Shown in pieces: positions 13,401 to 32,659 of a stretch of DNA of 64,000 nucleotides. This DNA comes from Ochotona curzoniae. Its lineage: Eukaryota > Chordata > Mammalia > Lagomorpha > Ochotonidae. The stretch is taken from assembly GCF_017591425.1 (NCBI RefSeq), contig NW_024465421.1, positions 23,201,001 to 23,265,000 of the forward strand, written 5' to 3'. The notes under the pieces are model-generated. The model searched no databases. It saw only the letters and a list, made by a program, of their open reading frames with translations, and was not told where the DNA came from. How positions within the stretch are numbered: position 1 is the stretch's first letter; every line of letters begins with the position of its first letter. A program made the position numbers and the translations under genes.

Positions 13401-14110
13401 ATACAGGGGAGCGCCCTTTCTCATGCCAGGTCTGTGACCGAAGCTTCACCCAAAGTTCCCAGCTTATCAGCCACCAGCGAGTACACACCGGCGAGAAGCC
13501 CCACACCTGCTCTCAATGTGGCAAAAGCTTCATGAGGCGGGCTGGCCTTGCCCGCCACCTGCTGACCCACGGAGGCCTGCGGCCCCACCGTTGCGCCCAG
13601 TGTGGCAAGAGCTTCATGCAGACACAGGACCTGGCCCGTCACCTGCGCAGCCACACTGGGGAAAAGCCCTGCCGCTGCAGCCAGTGTGGTGAGGGTTTCA
13701 GCCAGAGCGCCCACCTGGCACGCCACCAGCGCATCCACACAGGCGAGAAGCCCCATGCTTGCGACACCTGTGGTCACCGCTTCCGCAACAGCTCCAATCT
13801 GGCCCGCCACCGCCGCAGTCACACTGGCGAACGGCCCTATAGCTGCCCGACGTGCGGCCGTAGCTTCCGACGCAATGCCCACCTGCAGCGGCACCTGGCT
13901 ACACACACAGGGCAGGGGTCTGAGGCTGAGACCCCACAGGAGTGCCCGGAGTGTGGCAAGACCTTCAGCCGCAGCAGCAACCTGGTGCGCCATCTGCTTT
14001 TGCACACAGGCACCAGGCCCTACCCCTGCTCCGAGTGTGGCCGCAGCTTCAGCCGCAACTCGCACCTGCTGCGCCACCTGCGCACCCACACCCAGGAGTT
14101 ATTGTACTAG
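10494..14110 (+). CDS. ZSCAN10: ZSCAN10, SCAN domain and C2H2 zinc-finger transcription factor
   Basis: Sequence-specific nuclear regulator known in mouse as Zfp206, active in pluripotent cells. Coding exons: 10494-10889, 11089-11374, 11452-11522, 11621-11678, 12585-14110. All junctions have GT and AG, and the phases close (0, 1, 0, 1) to give 778 residues, about the human length. The first exon, starting [10 protein letters not shown], carries the SCAN domain (about residues 39-125; [29 protein letters not shown]), which mediates dimerisation with other SCAN proteins. The middle exons are low-complexity and less conserved. The last exon holds 14 C2H2 fingers, the first at about 12811 with an HxxxxH spacing (HQGRCH). 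TGEKP-like linkers join most fingers, and the protein ends ELLY. A variant poly(A) signal (AATACA) lies at 14212. The match to human ZSCAN10 is clear throughout. Confidence 0.96.
11868..12300. repeat. Two old SINE copies in ZSCAN10 intron 4
   Basis: 11868-12064 is a diverged minus-strand copy. 12170-12298 is a 5'-truncated plus-strand copy ending in 'aagtaaatgaaaataaat'. Confidence 0.6.
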
Positions 14111-14211
14111 GCTAGCCCTGCCAGGCTTGTCCTCCAGCTGTGCACAGCTGGAGCCTCTGACTTGGCCACACCCCTTCTAGAATGTGTCAGATTTCTGAAG
14201 CCAACAAGTCT

Positions 14212-14217
14212 AATACA
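14212..14217 (+). terminator. ZSCAN10 variant poly(A) signal
   Basis: AATACA about 100 bases after the ZSCAN10 stop codon. No canonical AATAAA occurs in the next few hundred bases. Confidence 0.4.
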
Positions 14218-15164
14218 ATCGTGGAGTACCCGTTCCTTTCTAAACCCACCTGCTACCCTTAGCACACATTCCTTTTCACCCAACCCCAGCCCTTATCCTG
14301 TGGGCGCCAAGAGAGGGGGGGGGAGGGCAGCTGTCAAAGGACTCTCACCCTGAAGTTTTTCTACTTCTTCCCCCCATTTTCATCCTCTTACCGTGCTGTG
14401 TGGACCCCTAAGCCTGGGCAGCAGCCTGTAGCCCTGCCTGGCTCCTCACACGTGACCTAAGTAAAAGTCCAGATGCTAGATTATTGTGGACAGTGTCTTG
14501 TTCTCGACCAGGAACTCTTCACAGATGTGCAACAGCCTGCTCAAGGCAACGCTGTGCCCATGTCCTCCACCCTGGGCGGCCACGGTGCCAGTTGCTACTG
14601 AAAACCGAAGAAACCACAGGAAATGTAAAAGAGCATACCACCCTTCCTGTTTCTAACCAGATGTTTTTTTTCAGGAAATCGACTCTGTGTTTTGGTTACC
14701 TCCACAGCTTCATTGGGAAGGCCTGGACTTGACACCCAGTGGACAACTGACCCAAACTCAATGAGAAAGTCTAAACAGATCTTGGGCACCATGGCAGCCT
14801 GGGGTTGAGGGGAGGTTTGGGAAGTGGGGGACAGACATCTGGATGTCGTGAGAACATTAACTTCAGCCAAGTGAGGTGGGGACAAAGTGTCGAGATCCAG
14901 AAGGAGCCAGAGTTGGCATCCACACATTGAAGGGCCCCAGGCCTGGGCGCCGGCCACAGAATGGTTCAGGGAGTCCAGGCTTGGTCTCTGACCATGGCAT
15001 GGGTTAGGAAGGAGAATGAGGCCTGGTACGCACCAGGTAGGCCACTTCCAAAGCCCCAGGGGACAGCACTCCAGGCTGAGGAGAAGGAAACACATGTTTC
15101 GAGGGACAGGAAAAGTAGAAGGTTATTGACTGTGATTGGCTAGGCTTAGAGGTGTGGCTAATTT

Positions 15165-15675
15165 TTGCTTTTAGATCTATTTGGATGACAGCCAGGAGTC
15201 TTTGGTCCACTGGTTCATGCCCCAAATTGCCACAACAGGCAGAGCTGGGCCTGACAAACTCTTGACTTTCCATGTGGGGGACAGGTTCCCAAGAACTTGA
15301 ACCATCCTCTGTGCATTGGTAGGGAGTTGGACTGGAAGCTAAGTAGTTTAACCCACTGAGCCAGCCCCTAGTCTTATCAGATATACAGAGAAGAGGAGGG
15401 ACAGAGAGGGAGATCTTCCGTCTGATGATTCATTCCCCAAGTGACCACAACAACCAGAGCTGAGCCCATCCGAAGTCAGGAGCCAGGAACTTGCTCCAGT
15501 TGTTACATGCAAGTGCAGGGGCGCAAGGCTTTGGGCTGTCCTTGACTGCTTTCCCAGGCCACGAGCAGGGAGCTGGATGGGAAGTGGGGCTTCCGGGACA
15601 GGAGATGGCTCCCATATGGGATCCCAGCACATGCAAGGCAAGGATTTAGCCACTAGGTTTTCATGCTGGGCCCCC
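15165..15675 (-). repeat. Two tandemly placed minus-strand SINEs
   Basis: An older copy (about 15168-15370) is directly followed by a less diverged one (about 15375-15674), which ends with a degenerate tRNA-like head ('gatttagccactagg'). Confidence 0.8.
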
Positions 15676-15964
15676 ATCCCACTTTCATAGTAGCTGCTGG
15701 TTGCTGCCTGAGGAGGAAGAAGCTGAACCCAGTGCTTCATCCTGAAACAGGAAGAGGGGCTCTTCTGAGCTCCTAAACTTGGTTCACCTTCAGGCCTTGC
15801 TCCTGGCTCCCCAGTCTGTGCCACTGCAAGCAGGGCGAGTTCTCGGGTCCAGAAAGCTAACCATATCCACCTGCTGCCTCCATCCTGGACTAGAGGAGCC
15901 TCCCTCTAGACACTTGCTGCTGGGAGCTCTGTCTGGGCTCCTGCAACCCATCCGGGAGACCTAG

Positions 15965-16462
15965 AAGTGCCTGGCTTTGGCTTGGCTCATCGCTGGCCAT
16001 TGCAGTCTTCTAGGAAGTAAACCAACAAATAAAAGATTTTTTTTTCTCTCCCTGTCTCTGTGTAACTGACTTTCAAAATAAGTAAATGTTATTTTAAGAA
16101 GTGCACAGTGTGTCCACTCCTCAAGAGCAGAATTTTGGGCCTGCCACAATAGTGTAGCAGTTAAAGTCCTCACCTTGAACATACCAGGATCCCATATGGG
16201 CACTGGTTCTATTCCCGGCTGCCGACTTCCCATCCAGCTCCCTGCCTGTGGCCTGGGAAAGCTGTCAAGGATGGCCCAAAGCCTTGAGTCCCTGCACCTG
16301 TGTGGGAGACCAGGAAGAAGCTCCTGACTCCTCGCTTTGGATCGGTTTAGCACTGGCCATTGCAGTCACTTGAATGAACCATCGGATGGAAGATAATTCT
16401 CCCTGTCTCTTCTCTTTATATATATGTGACTTTGCAATAAAGATAAATAAATCTTTTAAAGT
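15965..16462 (+). repeat. Plus-strand SINEs, one truncated and one full-length
   Basis: 15965-16095 lacks its 5' end. 16137-16462 is nearly complete, from 'gggcctgccacaatagtgta' through 'cccatccagctccctgcctg' to 'aataaagataaataaatc'. Confidence 0.85.
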
Positions 16463-16479
16463 GAATAAATAGAATGCTT

Positions 16480-19200
16480 TAAAAGAGAGAGAGGTAAAAA
16501 TAGACTTGAACTTGAGGTGACCACATTAAGGGGTCCCCCTGATCCCAGACAGCCTGAGAGGAGGAAATGGTAGTGGGAAAGCCGAGACTGGGCCTGTCAG
16601 GTAGGGATTCCCAGAGCTCAGGGGAAGGACAGGTGTTACCGCAGGATGGGCACCGCAGAGTTCACAGTCTGGAGAAGATTAGCAGCCCCTGAACCTGCTG
16701 CACACCTGGGTGGCCCTGGAAGCCAGGGGCTGAGGGAAGGAGGTGCCAGGGGCACCTCTGGACTTCTCTTGAAGCTCAAGGCCCTTGAGAAGACTGAAGT
16801 TCCACTCCAAGCGTCCTTGCCCCAGACCCCAGGTCAGCATCCAGCCTAGGACCCCTTGCAGCTCTGCACAGCTTGTCCCTGTTCATTCCTGCTCCAACAT
16901 TCCCAGCCTGCAGAGCCAAGACCTCCCTGCCCCTGCCCCGCTGGCTGGGGTGCACACCTGGACACATGCATGAGGGTGGGGTCAGTTCCGAGCCTCCCTG
17001 CCTCTACTGACGGACTCTCCCACGGTGGGTCTGTGCCCAAGTCGTTCAAAAAACTTTTTCTTTAGAGTTTATGTGTTTATTTGAAAGGTAGAGTCACAGA
17101 GCAGAGAATCTTCCATATGCTTGTTCAATCTTCCAAATGGACATCATGGCCAGGCAAGGCCAAAGCCAGCAGCCAGGTGTTTCTTCTGAGTCTCCTTTGG
17201 AGTAGCAGGGATCCAAGGACTTGGGCCATCTGCCGCCTTTCCAGGCACATTAGCAGGGAGTGAGGTTGGAAGCGAAGGAGCCGGGACTTGAATGAGAGCT
17301 CCGTGGGATGCCAGCTACAGGCAGCGTTCCACTGCAGTGTGTGGTAGTGCTGTCCTCCCTCGTGGAGCTGAAGGAAGTGGACCGGCCACACCGAGTTTCT
17401 GGCGTTGTCTAGGGTTGATCCATCCGGGGTCCCCTGTGAATGCCTGCCTGCACAGGGTCACGTGCTCACGCTCTGGCTTGTGACTCTAGCCCCGGGGTCT
17501 GCTGTGGGTCTCATCTCTTGGGCAGCAGCCCAGCTTTCTTCCCACGGCTAACCACATTGCATGCCCCAGCCACAGAGCAATGCCCCTCTCCTCACCTGCT
17601 CTCCAAACCCCAGGCCAATGGATGGAGAGCATGTGTCCAGGGGTAAGCCGTGGTGCTAGCCCCTTATCAGACACATGAGCAGCAGAGAACTCCATGGGAG
17701 GATCAGAGTGGCCAGCTTGGGTGGTGGGGCTGCTGGGCCCATTCCTGGCATGCGAGTCTCACGGACACCCTTGGTGAGCCGATTCAGAGGCCAGAGACAC
17801 TGCCACATTGAAAGCGCCTCAGCATCTCAGCAGACAGCCCGCCCTGGCCCGCTCCCTGGTTCTGCTCTGCTTCCATTCACCCGAGTCCTGCAGGCTGCCT
17901 TCGGCACACTGTCATGTCCTGTCCTGTCCTCCTGGCTGGTACTGGGCATCCCCTCCCACTTGGAAAGGGATCAAGTGGAGACCCACATTGGCTTCTTGGT
18001 GCTGAGAACTGCTGGGCCAGGTGTCTGCTTTCCTTACACACACGAGATCAAAGTGCCCACAAGCCGATCCTAAGATGCCACTAGTCATCAGAGAGGACGC
18101 CAGAAGCGTCTGTCTGTCAATCCTCTGCTGGGTCACAATCAGCTCTGGACCCCTGGCTCTCGTGCCCCTATTGGCCTGCAAAGGTCATGACAACTTGGGG
18201 CATTTTGCCCCATGACTGAGACTGTGCTGACAACTCCAGGGTCTGGAGGGATCCGTAGCAAATTCCTGGCACTGGCCCTCTAGGGGCAAATGAGAGACTC
18301 AGCAACACCCCAGACAGCAACCAGGCAGACATTGCTCCCACCCCCACCCCACACACACTCCTGCAGCCCGTGAATATGCAGACTACCCATCCCACCCCAG
18401 AATGAAGATTCCGGAAACACAGCTCCAGAGATGATGACTGAGGCTCTGAACCTGGGAGTGGGTTGTGAATGAGGTGGCCCAGGCTTCACCACCCCTCACC
18501 CTGAGCTGCAGCCACTTTAGTGGCTGATAGATGTGGCAGTCCCCACCTGCCCCAAGGCAGCTGAGACCACACAAGTGCAGGTGGGAGAACTTGAGATGGA
18601 ACCGGACAGGGGGCACTCTGGACCAGGTGAGATGGAAATGAGCTCTCCCAGGTGGTTCGTGATTATGGGTTCCTAGGGAGGAGTCTCCCAGCTGAGTTGG
18701 GGGCCCCATCGCAGGCCGGCCAATGGAAATTCAGGAGAGCAGGATGGAGTAGGGAGTCTGGGCGGGGCGGGGAGCAGGCTTGTCCTCCACAGACTCGTAC
18801 AGGCATAGGGCGTGGCGTGGGGTGGGTTGGGATGTTCAGGGTGTGCTGTTCCAGGGACAACAGGAGGGTCCCGCTGGGGCAGCGTCCCTTTCCACTGACC
18901 CGAGTGGGGGCGAGCAGGGCTGGTCCTGTGCAGCAGGCCCGGAGGCCCTTGCTGGACCCCGGCGGCGCGCACCTGTGGCCACGGATGCCGCGCGGCTGGG
19001 AGCGAATCCGCACCGCCCTCTGGCGGCTGCCCGGCCCGGGAGCGTAGAGGACCGAGCGGGCCCGGGGTGCAGGAGCGGAGGTCGAGTCCCAGGCGGAGCC
19101 TTCTGTTGGGTCTTCGTGAGAACCACCGACCCTGGCAACAGACAGCGGCTGGCCCTGCGGAGCCTCGCCATCTCCGGCCACGTCCCGCCCCTGTCCAGTC
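16480..19200. other. Intergenic between ZSCAN10 and MMP25
   Basis: Contains one old minus-strand SINE (about 17062-17330) and unique sequence. In human the IL32 gene occupies this interval; I found no frame on the minus strand resembling IL32 exons. The MMP25 3' untranslated region must start just below 19231, but I see no clear poly(A) signal to place its end. Confidence 0.5.
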
Positions 19201-19230
19201 TGGGGGCGCTCCGCACAGAACGTCCGCCGG

Positions 19231-26345
<7,115 letters not shown>

Positions 26346-27549
26346 GGCGCGCTCCAGCCTCGGACAACCCCGGGGCTCCGAGGGTTTCTGACCCCCGTGC
26401 CTCTCTAGGGACCTGCAGGAATGGGTCATGGACCAGCAGAGTCACGGGGATTCCGCGTCGATTGGGAAGGTGGACAAGAGGTCTGGGTTTCCCCCAGGGG
26501 TGCTAGGAGACAAAATGGGGATTGGAGACGCACGGCAGCGATGGCAGCAGGTCCAGGAGATGGGGGGCACACGCCGAGTCCGAGGATGGCAGCTGGAGCA
26601 GAGGTCCAGATAACGGTGCACCCCGATGCGCGGGGCGGGTGTGTCGGGGGAGTGGCCTAATCTTCCAAAGTCGAGTGAGAAGGGAGGCCGGGCGGTGGTC
26701 TCGCCGTCCCTCCCCAGAGACCGTCTTTGGAGCGCTTCAAAGGTGAGCGTTGTCTGGAGCGCCAGGGTCGGGGGGCAGCAGCAGCCGCGAGTTTCTCTTC
26801 CCGGAACCCGGCTCCAGGGCGCTGGCCGACCAGGACTCGCTTCTTGTTTCCCCGAAGAGCACGCCTGGGGCGGGGGTTGGGTGGCCCGGGCCTCCCCGCC
26901 CCCTCCTGCCGCCGGGCCCGACGACCCCGCTCCGCGGGCGGGCCGAGAGCGAGGGAATTCCGGGCAGCAGGGAGCTAGGAAGGAAGCTGACTTTCCCGTG
27001 GGGTCCTGGCCCGACCCCCCCGGTCAAGCGGCCCCTGGTTCTTCCCCAAAACCCACGGCGGCGTCTCCGGATCCCGAAGCGCGCCCCACTCCTGGGACCT
27101 CGAGTCCTGTCCCGGGCACTGGACCCTTCACCCCAAGACCTCCTTGCGGACACTGTACCCCTGCTGGTGCTAAGGGCAGGTGGAGGGCGACTTGGGAACC
27201 GAGTAAGCCGCTGATCCTGCACGGAGGGCTGAGGCAGGAGAACGCAGGTGCAGAGGGACCGGAGATGCGAGGAGGCGTGGAGGGGCGGGTGGGGCACCCT
27301 TCCGTGCGAGGGAGCCTGTGAGCGAGGAGTTGAGGTTGAAGCCTCTGGCCGGGAGGGGCAGCGAGGGGACCCTGCTCCAGACGAAATCGCGCACCGGACG
27401 TGCGGGCTGCGACAGTCTAGCAAAGCATGGCAGTCCCCCAGAGGTCGGGGTCGCGCGTGGCAGGCTCGGCAACTCTGCTTTCCCACGACGGTGCCAGTCC
27501 CCGCTGCTCTGCGTCCGGCTCGGTTCCTGCTGAGTGCTTAGGAAGGCAG

Positions 27550-27700
27550 CAGAAGCTGACCCACACGCCTGGGATCCTGCACCCACGTGGGAGACCCGGA
27601 TGGAGCTCCCGGTGTCAGACTGGACCGCAAGAAGGAAGATCTCGCTCCTCCCTCACCCCACACTGTTGCTCTACCTTTCAAGTAAGTACGATCACATCTT
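27550..27700 (+). repeat. 5'-truncated SINE
   Basis: Plus-strand fragment beginning near 'ctgggatcctgcacccacgt' and ending at 'ctacctttcaagtaagtac'. Confidence 0.6.
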
Positions 27701-27734
27701 AAGAAAAAATAAAGAAAACAAACAAACAAAAAAA

Positions 27735-28045
27735 GTGTCATCCTGTATTTGTCTTCTCAAGCTGCTGTAACAAAAATACCACCCTCTGGGGGCTTCAAAG
27801 GAGATGTTTTCTCTCACAGTTGAGGATATCCGGGATAAGACTGTGTGCTCAGGTGCTTGCACTCTTGGCACAGCTATAGTGGCTTTCCCTGTCCGGGACC
27901 CTGACCACTGGCCCCAGCTCAGTGCCTCATTTTGGCTTCCTTAGCTTTGCAAAGGCGCTGCCTCCAAATGCTGGGTGATTAGAAGCTCAGATTCCAGCTT
28001 GTGAATTTTTAGGGATCACAGCTCAGTCCATAGCAGATCCCCATT
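27735..28045. repeat. Ancient dispersed mammalian repeat
   Basis: 'caagctgctgtaacaaaaat' followed by 'tctcacagttgagg', 'gctgcctccaaatgctgg' and 'ctcagtccatagca' recalls a widespread old mammalian repeat with a conserved sequence of this order. The family cannot be named without a library search. Confidence 0.5.
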
Positions 28046-28059
28046 GGCCAGCAGTAAAA

Positions 28060-28670
28060 GTCAACATTGTGGTTCAGTGCAGTAAGCTGCTGCCTGCAAC
28101 TCACACACACTGGATCAGAGCAACAGTTCAAGTCCCAGCTGCTCCAACTGACAAGTCAGATATACAGAGAAGGATCCTCCATCCAATGATTCACTCCCCA
28201 AGTGACCACAAAGGCTGGTGCTGCACAGATCCAAAGCCAGGAGCCAGGAACTTCCTCCAGGTCTCCCACACAGGTGCAGGGTCCCAAGGCTTTGGGCCAT
28301 CCTTGACTGCTTTCCCAGGCCACAAACAGGGAGCTGAATGGGAAGTGGAGCTGCTGGGATTAGAACCGGCGCCCATGTGGGATCCTGGCATGTTCAAGGA
28401 GAGGACTTTAGCTGCCAGGCCACTGTGCCAGGCCCATGCTCCACTTCCAATTCAGCTCTCTGCTAATGTGCCTGGGGAAGCAGTAGGCGGTGGACCAAGT
28501 GCCTAGGTCCCTGCCACCAGGGTGGGTGGCCTGCATGGAATTCCCCATCATGGCTCCAACCTGACCGTGCCTCAGCTTTTGTAGCCAAGTCGGGAAGTAA
28601 CCAGAGAATGGAATTTCTCTCTGTCACTCTACCTTCCAAATAATTAAAATAAAATATATATTTGTTTAAA
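28060..28670. repeat. Nested SINEs: older plus copy split by a younger minus copy
   Basis: A plus-strand SINE head (about 28060-28145, ending 'aagtcccagctgctccaac') is interrupted by a near full-length minus-strand SINE (about 28146-28437). It resumes at 28438 with 'gctccacttccaattcagct' and continues to about 28660. Confidence 0.8.
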
Positions 28671-29021
28671 AGATGAAAAGATCTGAGGGTGCCTGGTTAA
28701 CCTTGATGAGGCCCACGCCCTGCAGGGGCAGTGTGCTTTGTGGGCACCCTAAATTAAAATCAGCCCATGTCCCAGTTGTGGTTCAAGCTGGAGACCAGTG
28801 AGGGCAGCCCTGCTACCAGAGGCTGATGACAGGTTCATTCACTCAGGTTTTCATTTTCTTATGGGAAGCAAAGCTGGCCTGAAAATGGCTTGTGAGGAAG
28901 GGGTGAGGTCCTTGAAAATGGCCAGGGCTTTCCTGAAGGCATTTCCAAAGGGCCTTCTTGCTAGTCCAGACACAGGGTTACAGGGAACGAAAGAGGGAGG
29001 ATTGGTAGCTCACAGTTCCCA

Positions 29022-29425
29022 GCAGTTGAACATCAGATCTGCAGTCAGTCAGACCTGGGTCAGTCAGACCCGGGTCAGTCAGACCTGGGTCAGTCAGGCC
29101 TGGGTCAGTCAGGCTTGGGGTCAGTCAGGCTTGGGGTCAGTCAGGCTTGTGGTCGGTCAGTCAGACCTGGGTCAGTCAGACCTGGGTCAGTCAGGCCTGG
29201 GTCAGTCAGGCCTGGGTCAGTCAGACCAGCAGTCAGTCAGCCCTGCAGTTGAACATCAGACCTGAAGTCAGTCAGGCCTGGGTCAGTAAGACTTGTAGTC
29301 AGTCAGGCTTAGGGTCAGTCCAGCTTGGGGTCAGTCAGGTTTGTGGTCAACCAGGCTCAGGGTCAGTCAGGCCTGGGTCAAAGACCTGGAGTCAAGCCTG
29401 GATCAGTCAGGCATGTGGTCTGTGA
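29022..29425 (+). repeat. Minisatellite (VNTR) with 15-17 base 'ggtcagtcaggcctgg' unit
   Basis: About 20 imperfect copies of GGTCAGTCAGRCYTGG. The segment beginning 'cagttgaacatcaga' occurs at 29023 and again at 29246, showing a larger duplication of about 223 bases that carried part of the array with it. Confidence 0.95.
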
Positions 29426-29654
29426 GCCTTTCCAACTAAGTGCACATGAAAAACTGCTTTGTGGAAGCCCACTGGGCAGTGCAACCCACAGCTGAGACAT
29501 CTAACCTGGTGACAGAGGGAAGTGACAGCCCTCCCTGAGAAGTGGGTGCAAGCCTCCCTCCTTCAGCGGGGACTGGGCCTGGGCACTTCCCTGGGCAGTA
29601 GAACTCAACAGAAGGGGTGGTTTGGGACCTGCCAGGCTGGACCTTGGGAAACCT

Positions 29655-29885
29655 CACAGGGCTGGCACTGTGGACTAGTCAGTTACCACCTGCTGTACCT
29701 GCTGTCCTGGCTGCTCTGCTTCCCATCCAGCTCCCTGCTATTGTGCCTGGATGCAGCTCCTAGCTTCACTCTGGCCCAGCCCAGCTGCTGTAGCCGTTTG
29801 GGGAGTGAACCAGAGGATGGAAGATTCTCATTCTCTCTCTGTCTCTCTCTCTCTCTATTCTGGATTTCAGATAAACAAATATTTT
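29655..29885 (+). repeat. tRNA-derived SINE, internal deletion
   Basis: Head 'cagggctggcactgtggact' and tail with a CT-run ('ctctctgtctctctctctct'). The middle segment is shorter than in complete copies. Confidence 0.75.
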
Positions 29886-30264
29886 TGTGTCTGTGTCTCC
29901 TGGCCTCTTGAGTCCTTCTCTGGAGGAGTTGTGCTATGAGACACATGGGACGGCCACCCAGGGTAGGGGGAGCATCCAGGCAGGCCACAGGCAAAGGTTG
30001 TATGCACAGAAATGATCAGGGGACCCATGGACCCCCAGCCAAAGGCACAAGCATCAGGGACCCCGATGAGGGAGAGTCCAACCGTCATCTGGCTGTAGCT
30101 TGAGCAAGCCTCTGGGCAGAACCTGGCCAACCCTCTAACTCTCATCCTAATTGGAGGGATGGCCGCCAGGCAGCAAGAAGCAGCAGAGCGCCCTGTACCA
30201 GCAGGCTTCACCTTCCGGGGCTCGATAGGGCCCAGTGCTTCTCCCCCGACCCCACCTCACGCCC

Positions 30265-30525
30265 TGCTGTGTACAGGTGCATCAGTGTGCCAGCTAGCAT
30301 CCTGACTGCGGTGATCCAGCTGGCTACTAACGCATGCTGGGAGGCAGCAGAGCAGGTCCCCACCACCCGCGTAGCCGACCTGGATGGATGGAGTTTCTGA
30401 CTCCTGGCTTCAGCTTGGCTGAGCCCCAACTGTTGGATGGAGAGTGAATCTACAGTGGAAGATCTCCTTCTGTGTCTCTGTGTATCACTCTGCCTTTCTA
30501 ATAAATAAAAAAACTAATTAATAAA
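30265..30525 (+). repeat. Old plus-strand SINE
   Basis: Diverged copy ending 'ctgcctttctaataaataaa'. Confidence 0.65.
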
Positions 30526-30736
30526 TAAAACTTAAAATGGAGGCAGAGTTTGGAGCAAGGCAGTGTAGTGTGTGTTGGGGAGCGGGGGTGCTAGGAAGCC
30601 AACCCCTGAAGCCAGGAAAGGCAGGCAGTAGAGCTAGCCGGGAAGCAACCTGGAATGAAGGACAGGGTGTGGCACCAGCTCCAGGAAACCAATGTCCATC
30701 TCAATAAAACTGAGATTTATTTTTTAAAGTTGGACA

Positions 30737-31072
30737 AAGGGCCAAGCGTAATGGCCCCATAGCTAAATCTTTCCTTTGCATGCACCGCGATCCCATATTG
30801 GTACCAGTTCATGTCCCAGCTTCTCCACTTCTCATCCAGCTCCCTGCTTGTGTACTGGGAAAGCAGTCGAGAATGGCCCAGGGCTTTGGGACCATACACC
30901 CATGTGGGAGACCCAGAAGAAGCTCCTGGCTCCTGGCTTCAGATTGGCCCATCTCTGATGATTCCAGCCACTTGAGAAGTGAACCAGTGGATGGAACATC
31001 TTTCTCTGCCTCTCCTCTCTGCAAATCTGATCTGCCTTTCTAGAAAAACTAGATAAATCATTTTTTAAAGCT
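30737..31072 (+). repeat. Near full-length plus-strand SINE
   Basis: From 'gggccaagcgtaatggcccc' through 'catccagctccctgcttgtg' to 'gataaatcattttttaaag'. Confidence 0.85.
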
Positions 31073-31079
31073 GAGAAAA

Positions 31080-32650
31080 AAAACACTCAGAAACATAAGG
31101 GTAAACAGCAAGCAGGTCACAGAACAAAGCAGCCAGAGGAACTGTTTCACATAAAGACGTTGACGCTGCAAACAATACAACTCACTGTTTATAGACTTTG
31201 CACATGTTGTAAAAGCCTGAGGCGCCCTGATCCAGAACCAGCCCATCTCGCTGGACTGCCTCTGCTGGGGTAGGGGGCAGGGAGAACTGAGTCCACTGGC
31301 CAGGCTTCCCTGGGCCTGGGAGATCCTTCCCACGAGGTACCCTGGCCTGTTGGTGATAGTGCCTTGTGCTGCTCCCTGCCTTTCTGGTTGTGTCCTCCCT
31401 TCTTCAGGGACCCTCAGCCCCTCCTACCCACCCTCCTTCTTGCTGGCAGGGATGCTCCTGTTGGGCAGCAGTAGGATGGTCAGGTTCCAAGGATGGAACT
31501 GTCTCAAGTGTCTAAAGAGGGGCTGGGGGCTAGGCAAGCCAGGTGGAGGGGTCCACTGTGTAGCCACACACTCGTGCCTTCCTCCAGAAGTAGGTGGTGA
31601 GTACTGCCAGAGTAGGCTGACACACTGGGCAAGGTGTGGGGTGCTTGCCGCCAGTGGCCCTGTGGAGGGTCATCAGAAGAGCCAAGGGCTGGCTCCTTGA
31701 CCCCACTTCATCCTTGTTCTCCCATGTGCCAGCAGGTACCAAGGGCCACTAAGGGTCTCTGAGTGGCACAGCCACACATATGTGCTACCTGGTCAAGCTG
31801 GGATTCATTCTCACTGCTTGTGATGCCAGCTCCATGAGCTGGACTCTGTGACCCTCTGGTAGAGGGCATCTATAGCTGCTCCCCAGGTCTGGGGGAAGGG
31901 CCTTGTCCACTTGGTCTCTGCTGAAGCCCCTAGTGTGCTGAGGGTGGGTATGATGTCAGTGGGGCTGGGAGAGGGGTCTCTGGCATCTGTCTACTTCCCA
32001 GGGGTCAGGCAACAATGGGAGGCAGAATGCCGAGTTGTGTTCCCTCCTCCCTGGTCCCCAAGCAGCTCTGGAGGGTCTCTAAGATGGGTCTCTGTCCCTA
32101 CCCACTTGCTGTCTGCTGCCAGGAAGACACCATGCTCCTCACCCACCTGCCAAGCAGTCACTGAACCCTTTCCTAGGAGTCCCAGCTCTCCACAATAACC
32201 TGTCTCCCCCACCTCCCATCACTCCAAAGACCTGATCCCCAGTCTGAGGTATGGGGACCCAGCTTCTCAGGCAAGCAAAGGTTCATGTTGGACAGCCCCG
32301 GGGCCCAGGCACCAGGGTGCAAGGCGTTCTGAACAAAGTTTGCTCGGATCCAGGCCCAGGGTACACTGGAATGCCCTGGTTCCCAGGCCCTGCTATTGGC
32401 AAGCCTGGGCCCCACACTCAGCCCTGGTCGCAGGGGAGACTGCGAGTGGGACTTTGGGCAGCGTCCGGGGCCCAGTCCCGTGGGATCGTCACATCTGCCT
32501 CACCTCTGTCTGTTGGACCCTATAGCCCCAGTCTCCTGCCCACCCCTCCCCATAACAAACTTCCTGTTTCATGGGGATGTCATCAACAGGAAAAAAACAG
32601 CTGAGCCAGGGGACCGGACCGGGTCTGATCTGTTATCGTCGCCCATGATT
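31080..32650. other. Intergenic upstream of BICDL2, no gene seen
   Basis: Unique sequence without recognisable coding content or repeats. It lies between the last SINE and the BICDL2 CpG-rich promoter. Confidence 0.5.
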
Positions 32651-32659
32651 TCTTGCCTC

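Noticed and set aside
13421..14089. Minus-strand frame of 222 codons over the zinc-finger exon
   Set aside because: It is antisense to the C2H2 repeat array and its repetitive alanine/valine pattern mirrors the finger periodicity.
26626..27586. Long open frames on both strands upstream of MMP25
   Set aside because: Several frames overlap in the same CpG island on both strands, begin at non-ATG codons in part, and have arginine/glycine/proline-rich random-like composition. Treated as a by-product of the island.
29022..29425. CRISPR-like array
   Set aside because: The units are contiguous without unique spacers and the genome is mammalian; it is a minisatellite.
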